DNA from: Paenibacillus sp. PastM-3 | GTDB lineage: Bacteria > Bacillota > Bacilli > Paenibacillales > Paenibacillaceae | Direction: 5' to 3' | Assembly: GCF_029893965.1 (NCBI RefSeq) | Contig: NZ_JARXXP010000006.1 | Coordinates: 62,001 to 126,000, forward strand | Length of the DNA: 64,000 nucleotides | Part shown: positions 55,301 to 62,069 of the stretch, piece by piece | Position numbering within the stretch: position 1 is the stretch's first letter | Layout: the number at the start of each line of letters is the position of its first letter | Program-made: the position numbers and the translations under genes | Notes under the pieces: model-generated | What the model was told of the DNA's origin: nothing | The model's database searches: none | Seen by the model: the letters and a program-made list of their open reading frames with translations, nothing else

Positions 55301-55738
55301 GAATTCACCGCATCGCTCGTAAGAGCGCTGGGACTCAGGCTGGAGAACGGCACCTCTTCCTTCACGGATGTCCAGTCTTCCGCGTGGTACAGCCAGGCTG
55401 TCCAGACTGCAGTAAGCCACAACCTGATTCAAGGCTTTGAAGATCAGACCTTCCGTCCGCTGGAGCAGATCACCCGTGAGCAGGCAATGACCATCATTGC
55501 CAAGGCTCTTGCCTACAGCCCTGCTGTACAGGCAGACGGAAGCCAGGCCGCTGCACTCAGCTCCTTTAAAGATGCCGGACAGGTATCCGCCTGGGCAGCT
55601 GCAGGTGTCAGCGAAGCACTGAAATCAGGAATAGTTTCCGGCCGCAATGAGAGCACGCTGGCTCCAAAAGCCAACGTCACCCGTGCTGAGGTAGCCGCAC
55701 TGCTCCATCGCTTCCTTGAGAAATCCGGCCTGATCTAA
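52301..55738 (+). CDS. Surface protein: seven-blade beta-propeller, FN3 domains, S-layer homology anchor
   Basis: 1145 residues. Signal peptide (about 1-36, ending TSAAEA). Seven YVTN-type blades (about 40-345) of the form KxYVxNxxxxSVSVID. A chitobiase-like C-terminal domain (about 355-430, TEDASIYYTTDGSDPTSG), a CBM_X2-like domain (about 435-525), two FN3 domains (about 530-710), and a Pro/Thr/Ala linker (DPTATPAPTATPAP) come next. An unknown beta region (about 735-960) precedes three SLH repeats (about 965-1145), which bind pyruvylated cell-wall polymer. The ATG lies directly against AAGGGAG, too close for normal initiation; a CTG nine bases on is better spaced. Its function is probably adhesion or carbohydrate contact. 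Confidence 0.92.
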   Translation: MNTLKTKSLSSKLSVLFLAAAMLINLTGLTAYTSAAEAPDLLHKAYITSFNTGVVDVVNLENNTVEAGKIKVGNSPNSAGFNPNGKQIYVTNRGSSSVSVIDPATDTVISTIPVGASPHGVAFNASGSKAYVANLSNGTISVIDTAALVVTNTISTSGSPSVIVVVGNKLFIASQTDHSIKVVDLAQEKLVTTIPIPNSAPYGLSVNPAGTKLYTANRGGNSVTVINVADNSVEATITVGSAPHATESSPDGSRVYVANASSNNMSVIDTVTNTVIKTIPVGGNPYVVGASADGKHAYTINYTGSSMSVIDTDTLTVTATIPLSNGPFMVGTFMVSTAAAANPAVPQVAAPSASPAAGAVPSGTEVTLTTATEDASIYYTTDGSDPTSGSQLYTGPVAITQALTLKAIAVKADMKDSGILSQDYTLTAPENSIIEPDTAVFDKRTGAQADIAVNMTLKGNTLTSIEYAGTPLAEGTDYTVSGDTVTLSAAYLAKQPLGTVQLTFIFSAGAPQALTVAVSDTTQIPGAPVLQSAVPGNGQVQLTWAPVEGSAAYKIYQSVSSATYGEELATVSSSVYTYTASGLTNGTAYYYVVQAVNTAGDSPVSNQASATPITVPGAPLAVSAAAGDKTAVISFTAPADNGGSPVTGYEISSAEGDIKVSAASSPVIITGLQNGTTYTFTVKAINAAGTGAAATTNAVTPAPAVITVPDPTATPAPTATPAPIANPAPAATSTAVLINGQLQTIGQSTLTQSGGQTVTTLTLDGTKLQEQLNAAGNGAVITLPFTEASDVFVGELDGQMVSSLEQKQGVIKIQTPQASYTLPAGLLRISSLSQQLEQTSALQQIALQIRIAAPAATQLQIINSVATSGNFTLAAAPLDFTITATSGGKTIDVNTFNTYVERSIKLPSGIDASRITTALVIEPDGSVRHVPTKVITEEGGQVARINSLTNSTYAVVYHPVAFADVTGHWSQSVVNDLASRMVLNGTEDGGFHPGLDMTRAEFTASLVRALGLRLENGTSSFTDVQSSAWYSQAVQTAVSHNLIQGFEDQTFRPLEQITREQAMTIIAKALAYSPAVQADGSQAAALSSFKDAGQVSAWAAAGVSEALKSGIVSGRNESTLAPKANVTRAEVAALLHRFLEKSGLI

Positions 55739-55751
55739 TTCATCCGTCGCA

Positions 55752-55784
55752 CCAAAAAACTCCCCACACGGGGAGTTTTTTGGT
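55752..55784 (+). terminator. Terminator of the SLH surface protein gene
   Basis: CCAAAAAACTCCCC and GGGGAGTTTTTTGG form a strong hairpin with ACAC as loop. Confidence 0.93.
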
Positions 55785-55901
55785 TGCATCAGACAATATT
55801 TCTTATTCGGTCGACCCCGGTCGGTTACAGGTTCGGGGAAATGCTTCCATTTGGAAGAAAAGCGGATTCAATAAGCTGCGCCGTATATATTTTTTCACTC
55901 G

Positions 55902-55926
55902 AAAAAAACCCGCATCTCTGCGAGCC
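55902..55926 (-). terminator. Terminator of the AlkD-like gene
   Basis: On the minus strand a CTCGCAGAGATGCGGG hairpin with a GAGA tetraloop is followed by TTTTTTT, 17 bp after the stop. Confidence 0.85.
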
Positions 55927-55942
55927 TCCCTTTATTGAATCC

Positions 55943-56653
55943 TCAGCATCTCACATGGCGGCGCTTGAATCCGAGCTTCTGCCCTTTATCCATCGCCTTC
56001 TCAATATTCGCATAGGCATAAATGTGCTTGCTCTTTCCCTTGCCGTCCCCGACTTCTACCGGTCCTACCTCTTTGGCTGTTGCAACAGCCTGCTCATGAA
56101 GCGGCACATAAGAGATGCTCACTGTATAGAGGAAGTTATTCATGGAATATCGGGTCCGTTCGGGCGCATCGTGAATGGTATCTTTCACCAGCTCCAGCAT
56201 ACCGGCCAGCTTGTCTGCATCAAATTCCGCGTCCTTCCGGTTGCCGAGCAGCCAGCAGTAACAGCTCCAGCCCGCCGACATCCGCAGGTCCTCGCCGCTG
56301 GCAATCCACTTATCGGCCACCTGCTGGGCAATATCCGCCTCCGCCAGGGTGACAGCCACCACAAAATCGGAGAGCATATAAAAGTAGGCATCATCCATCC
56401 ACCGGTCATAATCAGCTTCGGTCATGCCATTCGGATCGGCAATAATCCCGGCAAAATACATCGCGTCATAGTTGCCTGTAGCATACAGCTGTTCAGCCAG
56501 CTCCTGATTAATCCCAGTCTGCTTAAAAATCGGCTTCATCGCTCCGGTCGCCACGCCGAACAGCGGCTCCTGCGCACCGTTTGAGCAGTACATTTTCTTC
56601 GTGCGCTCCTTGCCGAGGGCTTCGAGCTCGTGCATTACCGTTTCTGCATTCAT
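55943..56653 (-). CDS. DNA alkylation repair (AlkD-like) family protein
   Basis: 236 residues from ATG 56651-56653; AAGGA lies 10 bp upstream. The all-helical HEAT-like repeats of the AlkD/AlkC superfamily are seen in LAEQLYATGNYDAMYFAGIIAD, WMDDAYFYMLSDFVVAV and VADKWIASGEDLRMSAGWSCYCWLLG. AlkD enzymes excise alkylated bases; many relatives with this sequence have not been tested. It is a single gene, downstream of a TCGGTGG simple repeat and a four-box element. Confidence 0.82.
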   Translation of the reverse strand: MNAETVMHELEALGKERTKKMYCSNGAQEPLFGVATGAMKPIFKQTGINQELAEQLYATGNYDAMYFAGIIADPNGMTEADYDRWMDDAYFYMLSDFVVAVTLAEADIAQQVADKWIASGEDLRMSAGWSCYCWLLGNRKDAEFDADKLAGMLELVKDTIHDAPERTRYSMNNFLYTVSISYVPLHEQAVATAKEVGPVEVGDGKGKSKHIYAYANIEKAMDKGQKLGFKRRHVRC

Positions 56654-56728
56654 CCATAACACGTCCTTAGCTTTAGATACTGAAAGTGTACTTCACAGCC
56701 GTCCTGGCCGCAAGTTAGGCTGTTAGCG

Positions 56729-56812
56729 GAGTGGTCGGTGGTCGGTGGTCGGGTGGTCGGTGGTCGGTGGTCGGGTGTCGGGTGTCGGGTGTTGGTTGCG
56801 CTTGTCGGGTGA
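56729..56812. repeat. GGTCGGT-type simple repeat
   Basis: About eleven imperfect copies of a 7-bp GGTCGGT/GGTGTCG unit run up to 56812, between the AlkD-like gene start and the four-box element. Confidence 0.85.
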
Positions 56813-56837
56813 ATTTGCAGGGGGGGCCCTCCTACGA

Positions 56838-57024
56838 TTAGTTGGATTTTCGCCACCTAATTCCGTCATTCTCCAGGATTTATGATATTTAGTTGGAAAA
56901 TCGCCACTTAAATTCAACCAGAAAGCCCCTTGAGAGCAAATACGGCAAGATTAAGTTACCTTTTTCCACCTAATTGTCTTTTCCCGGTAAATTGTCCGGA
57001 AATAGATGGCGATTTTCCACTTAG
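56838..57024. repeat. Four-box intergenic element, TTAGTTGG family (copy 2)
   Basis: Direct boxes TTAGTTGG start at 56838 and 56889; inverted boxes CCACCTAA and CCACTTAG start at 56966 and 57017. Distances are 51, 77 and 51 bp and the span is 187 bp, exactly as in copy 1 at 32511-32697. The second direct unit and the last inverted unit share GGAAAATCGCCA when one is reversed. Confidence 0.88.
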
Positions 57025-57059
57025 TTCATCCTTCTTTTAGTTACACAAGAGACGCATCC

Positions 57060-57186
57060 AGCACTCTCAACACTCTCATTACTCTCAACACTCTCAACAC
57101 TCTCATTACTCTCAACACTCTCAACACTCTCAACACACTCAACACACTCAACACTCTCATTACCCTCAGCTCTCTCAGCTCTCTCA
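57060..57186. repeat. ACTCTCAAC-type simple repeat
   Basis: About 14 units of a 9-bp CTCTCAACA repeat with CTCTCATTA variants end exactly at the stop codon of the ArsR-type gene. Translated it would give only Thr-Leu-Asn repeats; there is no ribosome binding site. Confidence 0.88.
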
Positions 57187-58101
57187 GCCCTCCAGCTGCA
57201 CCCGGATTATAATATCCTGGTCGTGATTGCCGAACCCGGCTCCATACAGTGTCAGTCCGCCGACATGGGCGGCCTGCTCCTCGACCGCAAAGCGCAGTGT
57301 CCAGAACGGCTCTTGCAGCCGGACGTCATGAACGGTCACCTCCGACATCCGCTCCCCGTCGATCCAGGTGCCTGAAGCATCGATGCGGATCGTCTTGAGC
57401 AGCCCGTACTGGTTCACATTGCGGTGCCACCAGGACGGGGTGTATTTGCCGCGGGCGGCCCGGCCGAAGTCAGCCGGGCTGGTCCAGGTACCGAGCGGGA
57501 TGCCGTTGAAGGTGAAGCTGATATCCGACGGCCAGTCATCCTTCAGGCCCGGTGCCTCCGAGGCCAGCTCCATCGAAATTTCAAGCGCTTCGACCTTCTG
57601 GACGGGGAGCAGATAATTCGGCGTTTTATACTCCACATACCCTTTACCGAACCACAGGATGGCCGCATTCACCCGCTCGGGGTCATAGAAGTAACGCGGA
57701 TCATCCCACACTCCGATCTCCATCTCACGGGTGCCCAGCCCGCAGGTCGGATGCACCTCAAAGGAGGTATAGTGGCCGACGGAAATGCTCTGCTCCCTGA
57801 TTCTCGCATTGCGGTATGCCGACGGCAGTTCGACCTCAATATGTCTTTCCTTGAGAAAACACATCTTGTGCGTCCCCCCGTTCAGCCGTACTCTGCGGCT
57901 CCCCAGCAGCCCTGCCTGCTCCAGCTTGCGGATATGCATCGTAACAATTGACGGGCTGAGCTCCAGCCTGGAGGCAATCTCCTTCATATTCATCTCCTGC
58001 CCGGCAAGCAGGCTCATAATCCGCCATCTCACCTCGCTTGCCAGCGCTTCATACAGCGGCAGATATTTTGGTTCCCCGTTTGCCCTGATCATCGGTGTCA
58101 T
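57184..58101 (-). CDS. ArsR-type HTH regulator with a C-terminal sensor domain
   Basis: 305 residues. Winged HTH at about 15-75 (ALASEVRWRIMSLL, MKEIASRLELSPSIVTMHIRKLE). The remaining 220 residues form a beta-rich region (SFEVHPTCGLGTREMEIGVWDDPRYFYDP, SFTFNGIPLGTWTSPADFG) with conserved Trp and Asp, probably a ligand sensor rather than the metal site of classic ArsR. It is divergent from a GH43 gene, with two AT-rich palindromes between them. It most likely regulates that gene according to an arabinose- or xylose-containing ligand. Confidence 0.88.
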   Translation of the reverse strand: MTPMIRANGEPKYLPLYEALASEVRWRIMSLLAGQEMNMKEIASRLELSPSIVTMHIRKLEQAGLLGSRRVRLNGGTHKMCFLKERHIEVELPSAYRNARIREQSISVGHYTSFEVHPTCGLGTREMEIGVWDDPRYFYDPERVNAAILWFGKGYVEYKTPNYLLPVQKVEALEISMELASEAPGLKDDWPSDISFTFNGIPLGTWTSPADFGRAARGKYTPSWWHRNVNQYGLLKTIRIDASGTWIDGERMSEVTVHDVRLQEPFWTLRFAVEEQAAHVGGLTLYGAGFGNHDQDIIIRVQLEG

Positions 58102-58118
58102 CCATCCTCTGCAACTGA

Positions 58119-58136
58119 ATTCATATATATATTAAT
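58119..58136. promoter_or_regulatory. Operator-like half-palindrome near the ArsR gene start
   Basis: ATTCATATATATATTAAT matches the site at 58226 in its left ten bases. It lies just upstream of the regulator gene, so autoregulation is possible. Confidence 0.4.
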
Positions 58137-58225
58137 TTAATTGATTTAATTTTTCTGGGCAACCCCAAGCCATTGCAAGATTACTGTTGATATTGTTTAA
58201 TTTCATTAGTCAGCGCTCATCATAG

Positions 58226-58243
58226 ATTCATATATATACGAAT
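58226..58243. promoter_or_regulatory. Operator palindrome upstream of the GH43 gene
   Basis: ATTCATATATATACGAAT is symmetric at all but one position of each half. It ends 20 bp before the GH43 start codon, so binding would block transcription or initiation. Confidence 0.5.
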
Positions 58244-58263
58244 TCATAAACGAGGTGGATATT

Positions 58264-59760
58264 ATGATCTACAACAATCCGGTCATCAAGGGCTTTTATC
58301 CCGACCCCAGCGTCTGCCGGGCAGGAGATACGTATTATCTCGTCTGTAGCTCCTTTCAATTTTTCCCCGGCGTTCCGCTGTTTGAGAGCAAGGATCTGAT
58401 CAACTGGACGCAAATCAGCCACTGCCTGACCCGGAACAGCCAGGTTCAGCTTGGCGAAGTAGGCAGCTCCGGCGGGGTATTTGCTCCTACGATCCGCTAC
58501 AACGACGGACGGTTCTATATGACGACAACCAATGATTCGCTGCGTCAGAACTTCTATGTATGGACTGACGATATTTACGGGGAATGGTCGGAGCCGATCT
58601 TTGTAGATCAGGGCGGGATTGATCCGGATCTGTATTTTGAAGACGGCCGGGCTTACTTTATGAGTAACGGCCAGGACGACAACGGTGTTGGCGGAGTTGT
58701 CCAATGCGAGATTGACATTGCCACAGGCCGCAAGCTGTCCCCGAGCCGGACGATCTGGCAGGGTACCGGCGGTCGGTATCTGGAAAGTCCGCATATGTAC
58801 CTTATCAACGGACGTTATTATCTGATGGCGGCTGAAGGCGGCACAGAATATGGCCACATGGTTGTTTATGCACGCGGTGAGCAGCTGTCCGGCCCATTCG
58901 AGTCCTATCCGCATAATCCGGTGCTGACCAACCGCAATCTGGGCGGCTACGAGCTGCAGGGCGTCGGACACGGTGACCTTATCCAGGACCCTGAGGGCAA
59001 CTGGTGGATGCTGCATCTGGGCTTCCGCCAGACCGGGCGCTGGCTGACCTTCCACCATCTGGGACGCGAGGTGTTCCTCACCCCGGTAACATTTGATGAG
59101 GATGGCTGGTTCACCGCAGGGCATAACGGCACTACACTGAGCAGCTTCGAGACAGACCGTTTACCGGAAAGCACAGTCCAGGAGGACAAGAAGCGCTATA
59201 CCTTCAGCAACACAGACTGGAGCCTCGACTGGTGTTATCTGCGTCATCCGGCAGCGGACAATTATGTGCTGGAGCCTGAAAAGGCAACTTTAACAGGAAC
59301 CGGGGTTACCTTGGATATACCGGCCTCACCGACCTTTATCGGCATTCGGCAGAAAGACTTCGATGCAGTCATTTCCTGCAAAGTGAAGCTTACGGGAAGC
59401 GGCGAGGCAGGCCTCACATTGTATATGGATGAGCTGCATCATTATGATCTGGCAATAGTCCAGGATGAGGACGGCTGCCGGGTGATTGAGCGGCTGAACA
59501 TCGGGGATGTGAAATCGGTTGAGCATACCGCCAAGCTGAATGATCAGCAGGAAGCGACGCTGCTTATCAAATCCGCATCTGAACGCTACAGCTTCTTCCT
59601 TCAGCAGGCTGACGGCGCAGATCTGCCGCTTGGCACAGCGCATACCAAATACCTCTCCTCCGAGGTGGCCGGCGGCTTTACCGGCGTGCTGATCGGACTG
59701 TATGCCTGCGGCGAGGGTGCAACCGCTGAATTCACAAACTTCGTGTGCGAATATAAGTAG
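58264..59760 (+). CDS. GH43 beta-xylosidase/alpha-arabinofuranosidase
   Basis: 498 residues from ATG 58264 behind GAGGTGG; an in-frame GTG at 58255 is part of that ribosome binding site. The five-blade propeller has the base Asp14 (YPDPSV), the pKa-tuning Asp120 (GGIDPDLYFEDG) and the acid Glu174 (LESPHMY). A C-terminal beta-sandwich (about 315-498) is typical of GH43 subfamily 11/12 xylosidases. It is cytoplasmic and would cut imported xylo- or arabino-oligosaccharides. It is controlled by the divergent ArsR-type regulator. Confidence 0.93.
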   Translation: MIYNNPVIKGFYPDPSVCRAGDTYYLVCSSFQFFPGVPLFESKDLINWTQISHCLTRNSQVQLGEVGSSGGVFAPTIRYNDGRFYMTTTNDSLRQNFYVWTDDIYGEWSEPIFVDQGGIDPDLYFEDGRAYFMSNGQDDNGVGGVVQCEIDIATGRKLSPSRTIWQGTGGRYLESPHMYLINGRYYLMAAEGGTEYGHMVVYARGEQLSGPFESYPHNPVLTNRNLGGYELQGVGHGDLIQDPEGNWWMLHLGFRQTGRWLTFHHLGREVFLTPVTFDEDGWFTAGHNGTTLSSFETDRLPESTVQEDKKRYTFSNTDWSLDWCYLRHPAADNYVLEPEKATLTGTGVTLDIPASPTFIGIRQKDFDAVISCKVKLTGSGEAGLTLYMDELHHYDLAIVQDEDGCRVIERLNIGDVKSVEHTAKLNDQQEATLLIKSASERYSFFLQQADGADLPLGTAHTKYLSSEVAGGFTGVLIGLYACGEGATAEFTNFVCEYK

Positions 59761-59786
59761 AACGATGTAATGTATTGGATAAAGGA

Positions 59787-59822
59787 AAGCCCTGCCTGCA
59801 GCTCACGCTGACTGGCGGGGCT
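59787..59822 (+). terminator. Terminator of the GH43 gene
   Basis: AAGCCCTGCC pairs with GGCGGGGCTT, followed by CTTGTGT. Confidence 0.75.
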
Positions 59823-59920
59823 TCTTGTGTATAACCGGAATTTCCAGTGATCATACATACTACTGCGTCTCCCCCAACGCCGCCACTCCTCTTGACTTGC
59901 CAGGTAGGTTATTCCAGCTC

Positions 59921-60103
59921 TAACGGACCGAGACGACCTTATTTGCTTCATATATCCACTCTGTGTATTCTAACGGACTCCAGTGCTCTTTTTTGCCAAA
60001 ATCAGTCCAGTGAATGCCCGTTCAGCCGGCAATAAGCACACTACGGTCCGTTAGCACCCTAAAAATGCGTTTTCGGGTGAAATAAGGGCTGTGCAGTCCG
60101 TTA
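59921..60103. repeat. Four-box intergenic element, TAACGGAC family (copy 2)
   Basis: Boxes TAACGGAC start at 59921 and 59971, and inverted boxes GTCCGTTA at 60046 and 60096, with distances 50, 75 and 50 bp and span 183 bp, the same as copy 1 at 50038. CTTATTT or its complement AAATAAG follows or precedes three of the boxes at the same offset. It lies in the convergent gap between the GH43 and HD-GYP genes. The rest of 59823-60314 holds nothing else that I can name. Confidence 0.9.
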
Positions 60104-60314
60104 GATCGAGGGTCTGAGAAATGATCCGAATGTAGTCTCTAACAGATAAGGGGTGCCCTATTTGCTCCAAAAATCTGCGTCTGCGCTCACAACAATCCAG
60201 CGTAATAGAACAACGTACAGCAACAACCACCAACATGCCCATGACGCCCTCATAATCAGCCGGTGTGTCTAACCGGAAGCTGCACAGCTCCTGACGCCGC
60301 CGGAGTACAAATGC

Positions 60315-60354
60315 AAAAGAGAGCAGCTTCTCCTTAGAAAAGCTGCTCTCTTTT
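60315..60354. terminator. Terminator of the HD-GYP-like gene
   Basis: AAAAGAGAGCAGCTT and AAGCTGCTCTCTTTT form a long hairpin with T-runs on either strand. Confidence 0.92.
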
Positions 60355-60374
60355 GCTCATATTCAATTGCTCCG

Positions 60375-61460
60375 TTACCCGATAACATCCCTGATATGCA
60401 CAAGACTCGTTTTACTTAAATCAAGGAACTCATTTTGCGCCAGGGCGACGAGCGGCCGGGTCGGATAGTTCGAATTAGTCAGCACAATGGTGCCCGTTCG
60501 CCCATCCGATAAATGGACCTCGCAGCCAACCTGGCTGGCTAGCAGCGAATCGAGGAACGTCATGCCTATATAAGAGTCAAAGCGGTTATGTATGATACCT
60601 TCATGAATATTGTTGATGACTTCAAAAAATGAAACTGCAGGCCTGTGCGGCCGGTCGGAAATCATCGCCATGTAGATGTCTGCCAGGGTAACGATTTTGC
60701 TCAGCCGGTCGATCTGGTCCCCTTTGATCCCGTGGGGGTAGCCGCTGCCGTCTTCTCTCTCATGATGCTGCAGGGCGACCAGGGCAATACGGGGATCAAC
60801 ACCCGAATTGGACAGCAGCTCATACCCGAGAACCGTATGCTGCTTCATGATCTCGAACTCATGCTTGTCCAGCCTGCCCGGTTTGGTGATCAGTGAAGAC
60901 GGCAGCCTGACCAAACCGATGTCATAGACACAGGCGGCGGTTGCCAGCAGCTCCATTTCTTCATCATCCAGCCCAAGCCGCCGGCCAAGTGAAGTAGCGA
61001 TGACCGCAACACCTATGCTCTGCTTGTAGCGGTAATCCTCTTGCTCCTTAAGCTCCGAGAACACCTGGAACAGATTGAACCGCTTCGCAGTATCTTTAAT
61101 GAAGGGAAGGATCTTCTCCTCTACATCGTCAATCGGAACGATCCCGTTGGCCCGCACAAGCCGGTCTATTTCCTGCAGATGCTTCTCCGTGCGCTTGGCC
61201 AGTCTGCGTGATTCAATGCTTGAAGGGCGAAGCCTGGCTTCTGCTGCAGCATCTGCTGCTTCAGGGCGCTTCTGCTCCTCCTCCCCGGTCTCTTCGACAG
61301 CCTCCTCCACAATCCTGAGCTTGATTTTGAAATTCGCCAGCTTGTCGATGTGATTCTGATGCAGAACGGTATCCTTCGAGATTAACAGGATTCCGTCCGT
61401 ACTGTAGATATTGCTGCCCAGCTTTTTTCCGATAAAAATATCATATGCCTCAAGCGACAT
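60375..61460 (-). CDS. HD-GYP-like protein with altered metal-binding site
   Basis: 361 residues. An N-terminal small domain (1-50, resembling the DUF3391-like start) leads into an acidic linker (50-80) and an HD-GYP domain (about 140-320). The domain keeps His208 (MKQH), His232-His233 (LQHHE), GSGYP (238-242) and Asp261 (LADIY). But the HD pair is Tyr179-Asp180 (CVYDIG), and the earlier His is Gln147 (YKQS). HD-GYP enzymes degrade cyclic di-GMP with a two- or three-metal centre; loss of two ligands suggests a non-catalytic c-di-GMP sensor or a changed metal site. It is a single gene. Confidence 0.88.
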   Translation of the reverse strand: MSLEAYDIFIGKKLGSNIYSTDGILLISKDTVLHQNHIDKLANFKIKLRIVEEAVEETGEEEQKRPEAADAAAEARLRPSSIESRRLAKRTEKHLQEIDRLVRANGIVPIDDVEEKILPFIKDTAKRFNLFQVFSELKEQEDYRYKQSIGVAVIATSLGRRLGLDDEEMELLATAACVYDIGLVRLPSSLITKPGRLDKHEFEIMKQHTVLGYELLSNSGVDPRIALVALQHHEREDGSGYPHGIKGDQIDRLSKIVTLADIYMAMISDRPHRPAVSFFEVINNIHEGIIHNRFDSYIGMTFLDSLLASQVGCEVHLSDGRTGTIVLTNSNYPTRPLVALAQNEFLDLSKTSLVHIRDVIG

Positions 61461-62069
61461 TTATGGACTCGCCCCCGCCTTCCTTCCCTTAATTGCACAG
61501 ACGTGCCGGATCGCGATGATCATCTATCTGATAGATAGTATTCTAAGCCCTGTTTGGGCAGGTTCAAAGCATTTATTAGCGTTGTTTCCGGAAAATGAAT
61601 CCTAAGTATGAGCTGTTGAACAGTCGAGCCCCCGGAAGTGCATTTAGGACTACGATACACGCTTTTTTTCTTGGGTCATTGGAAGGATTCCTGCAGGGGA
61701 ACGGATGCGCTCATTTGCACGCTTCTGCACACAAAAATCTTCGGAAACACGAGCCGCAACAGCTGCCAGCTTTTATATTATTTTCATTTTCAACAATATA
61801 ATTTTTAAGCGTTATCATTTTAAAAATATAATTTTTTGGCTTAAATCTATGAAAAAGCTTCCGATTTTAATTAAAATACTATATTATAGTTTTCTATATG
61901 CATAATAAATGTTTTTTATGTATATTAATTCGTCACACGCAATGTGAATATTACATATTCATGGGAGATTTGCCGTACGAATCCACAGGAGGGATGCATA
62001 AATCTGCATCAGCAGAATCTACTGCCGTCCGGGCAGCGATCTATCCAACAAGACACTGGGAGGTATATG
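61461..62069. other. Long AT-rich intergenic region upstream of the M14 peptidase
   Basis: 609 bp. The stretch 61780-61930 is very AT-rich and holds two copies of AATATAATTTTT about 33 bp apart. Open frames here lack ribosome binding sites and normal composition. Promoters for the HD-GYP gene (left) and the M14 gene (right) must lie here, but none is clear. Confidence 0.5.

Noticed and set aside
57006..57212. 68-codon frame of Thr-Leu-Asn repeats
   Set aside because: It comes from a 9-bp simple DNA repeat and has no ribosome binding site.
61595..61905. Short frames in the AT-rich gap before the M14 gene
   Set aside because: No ribosome binding site, atypical composition and no recognisable motif.
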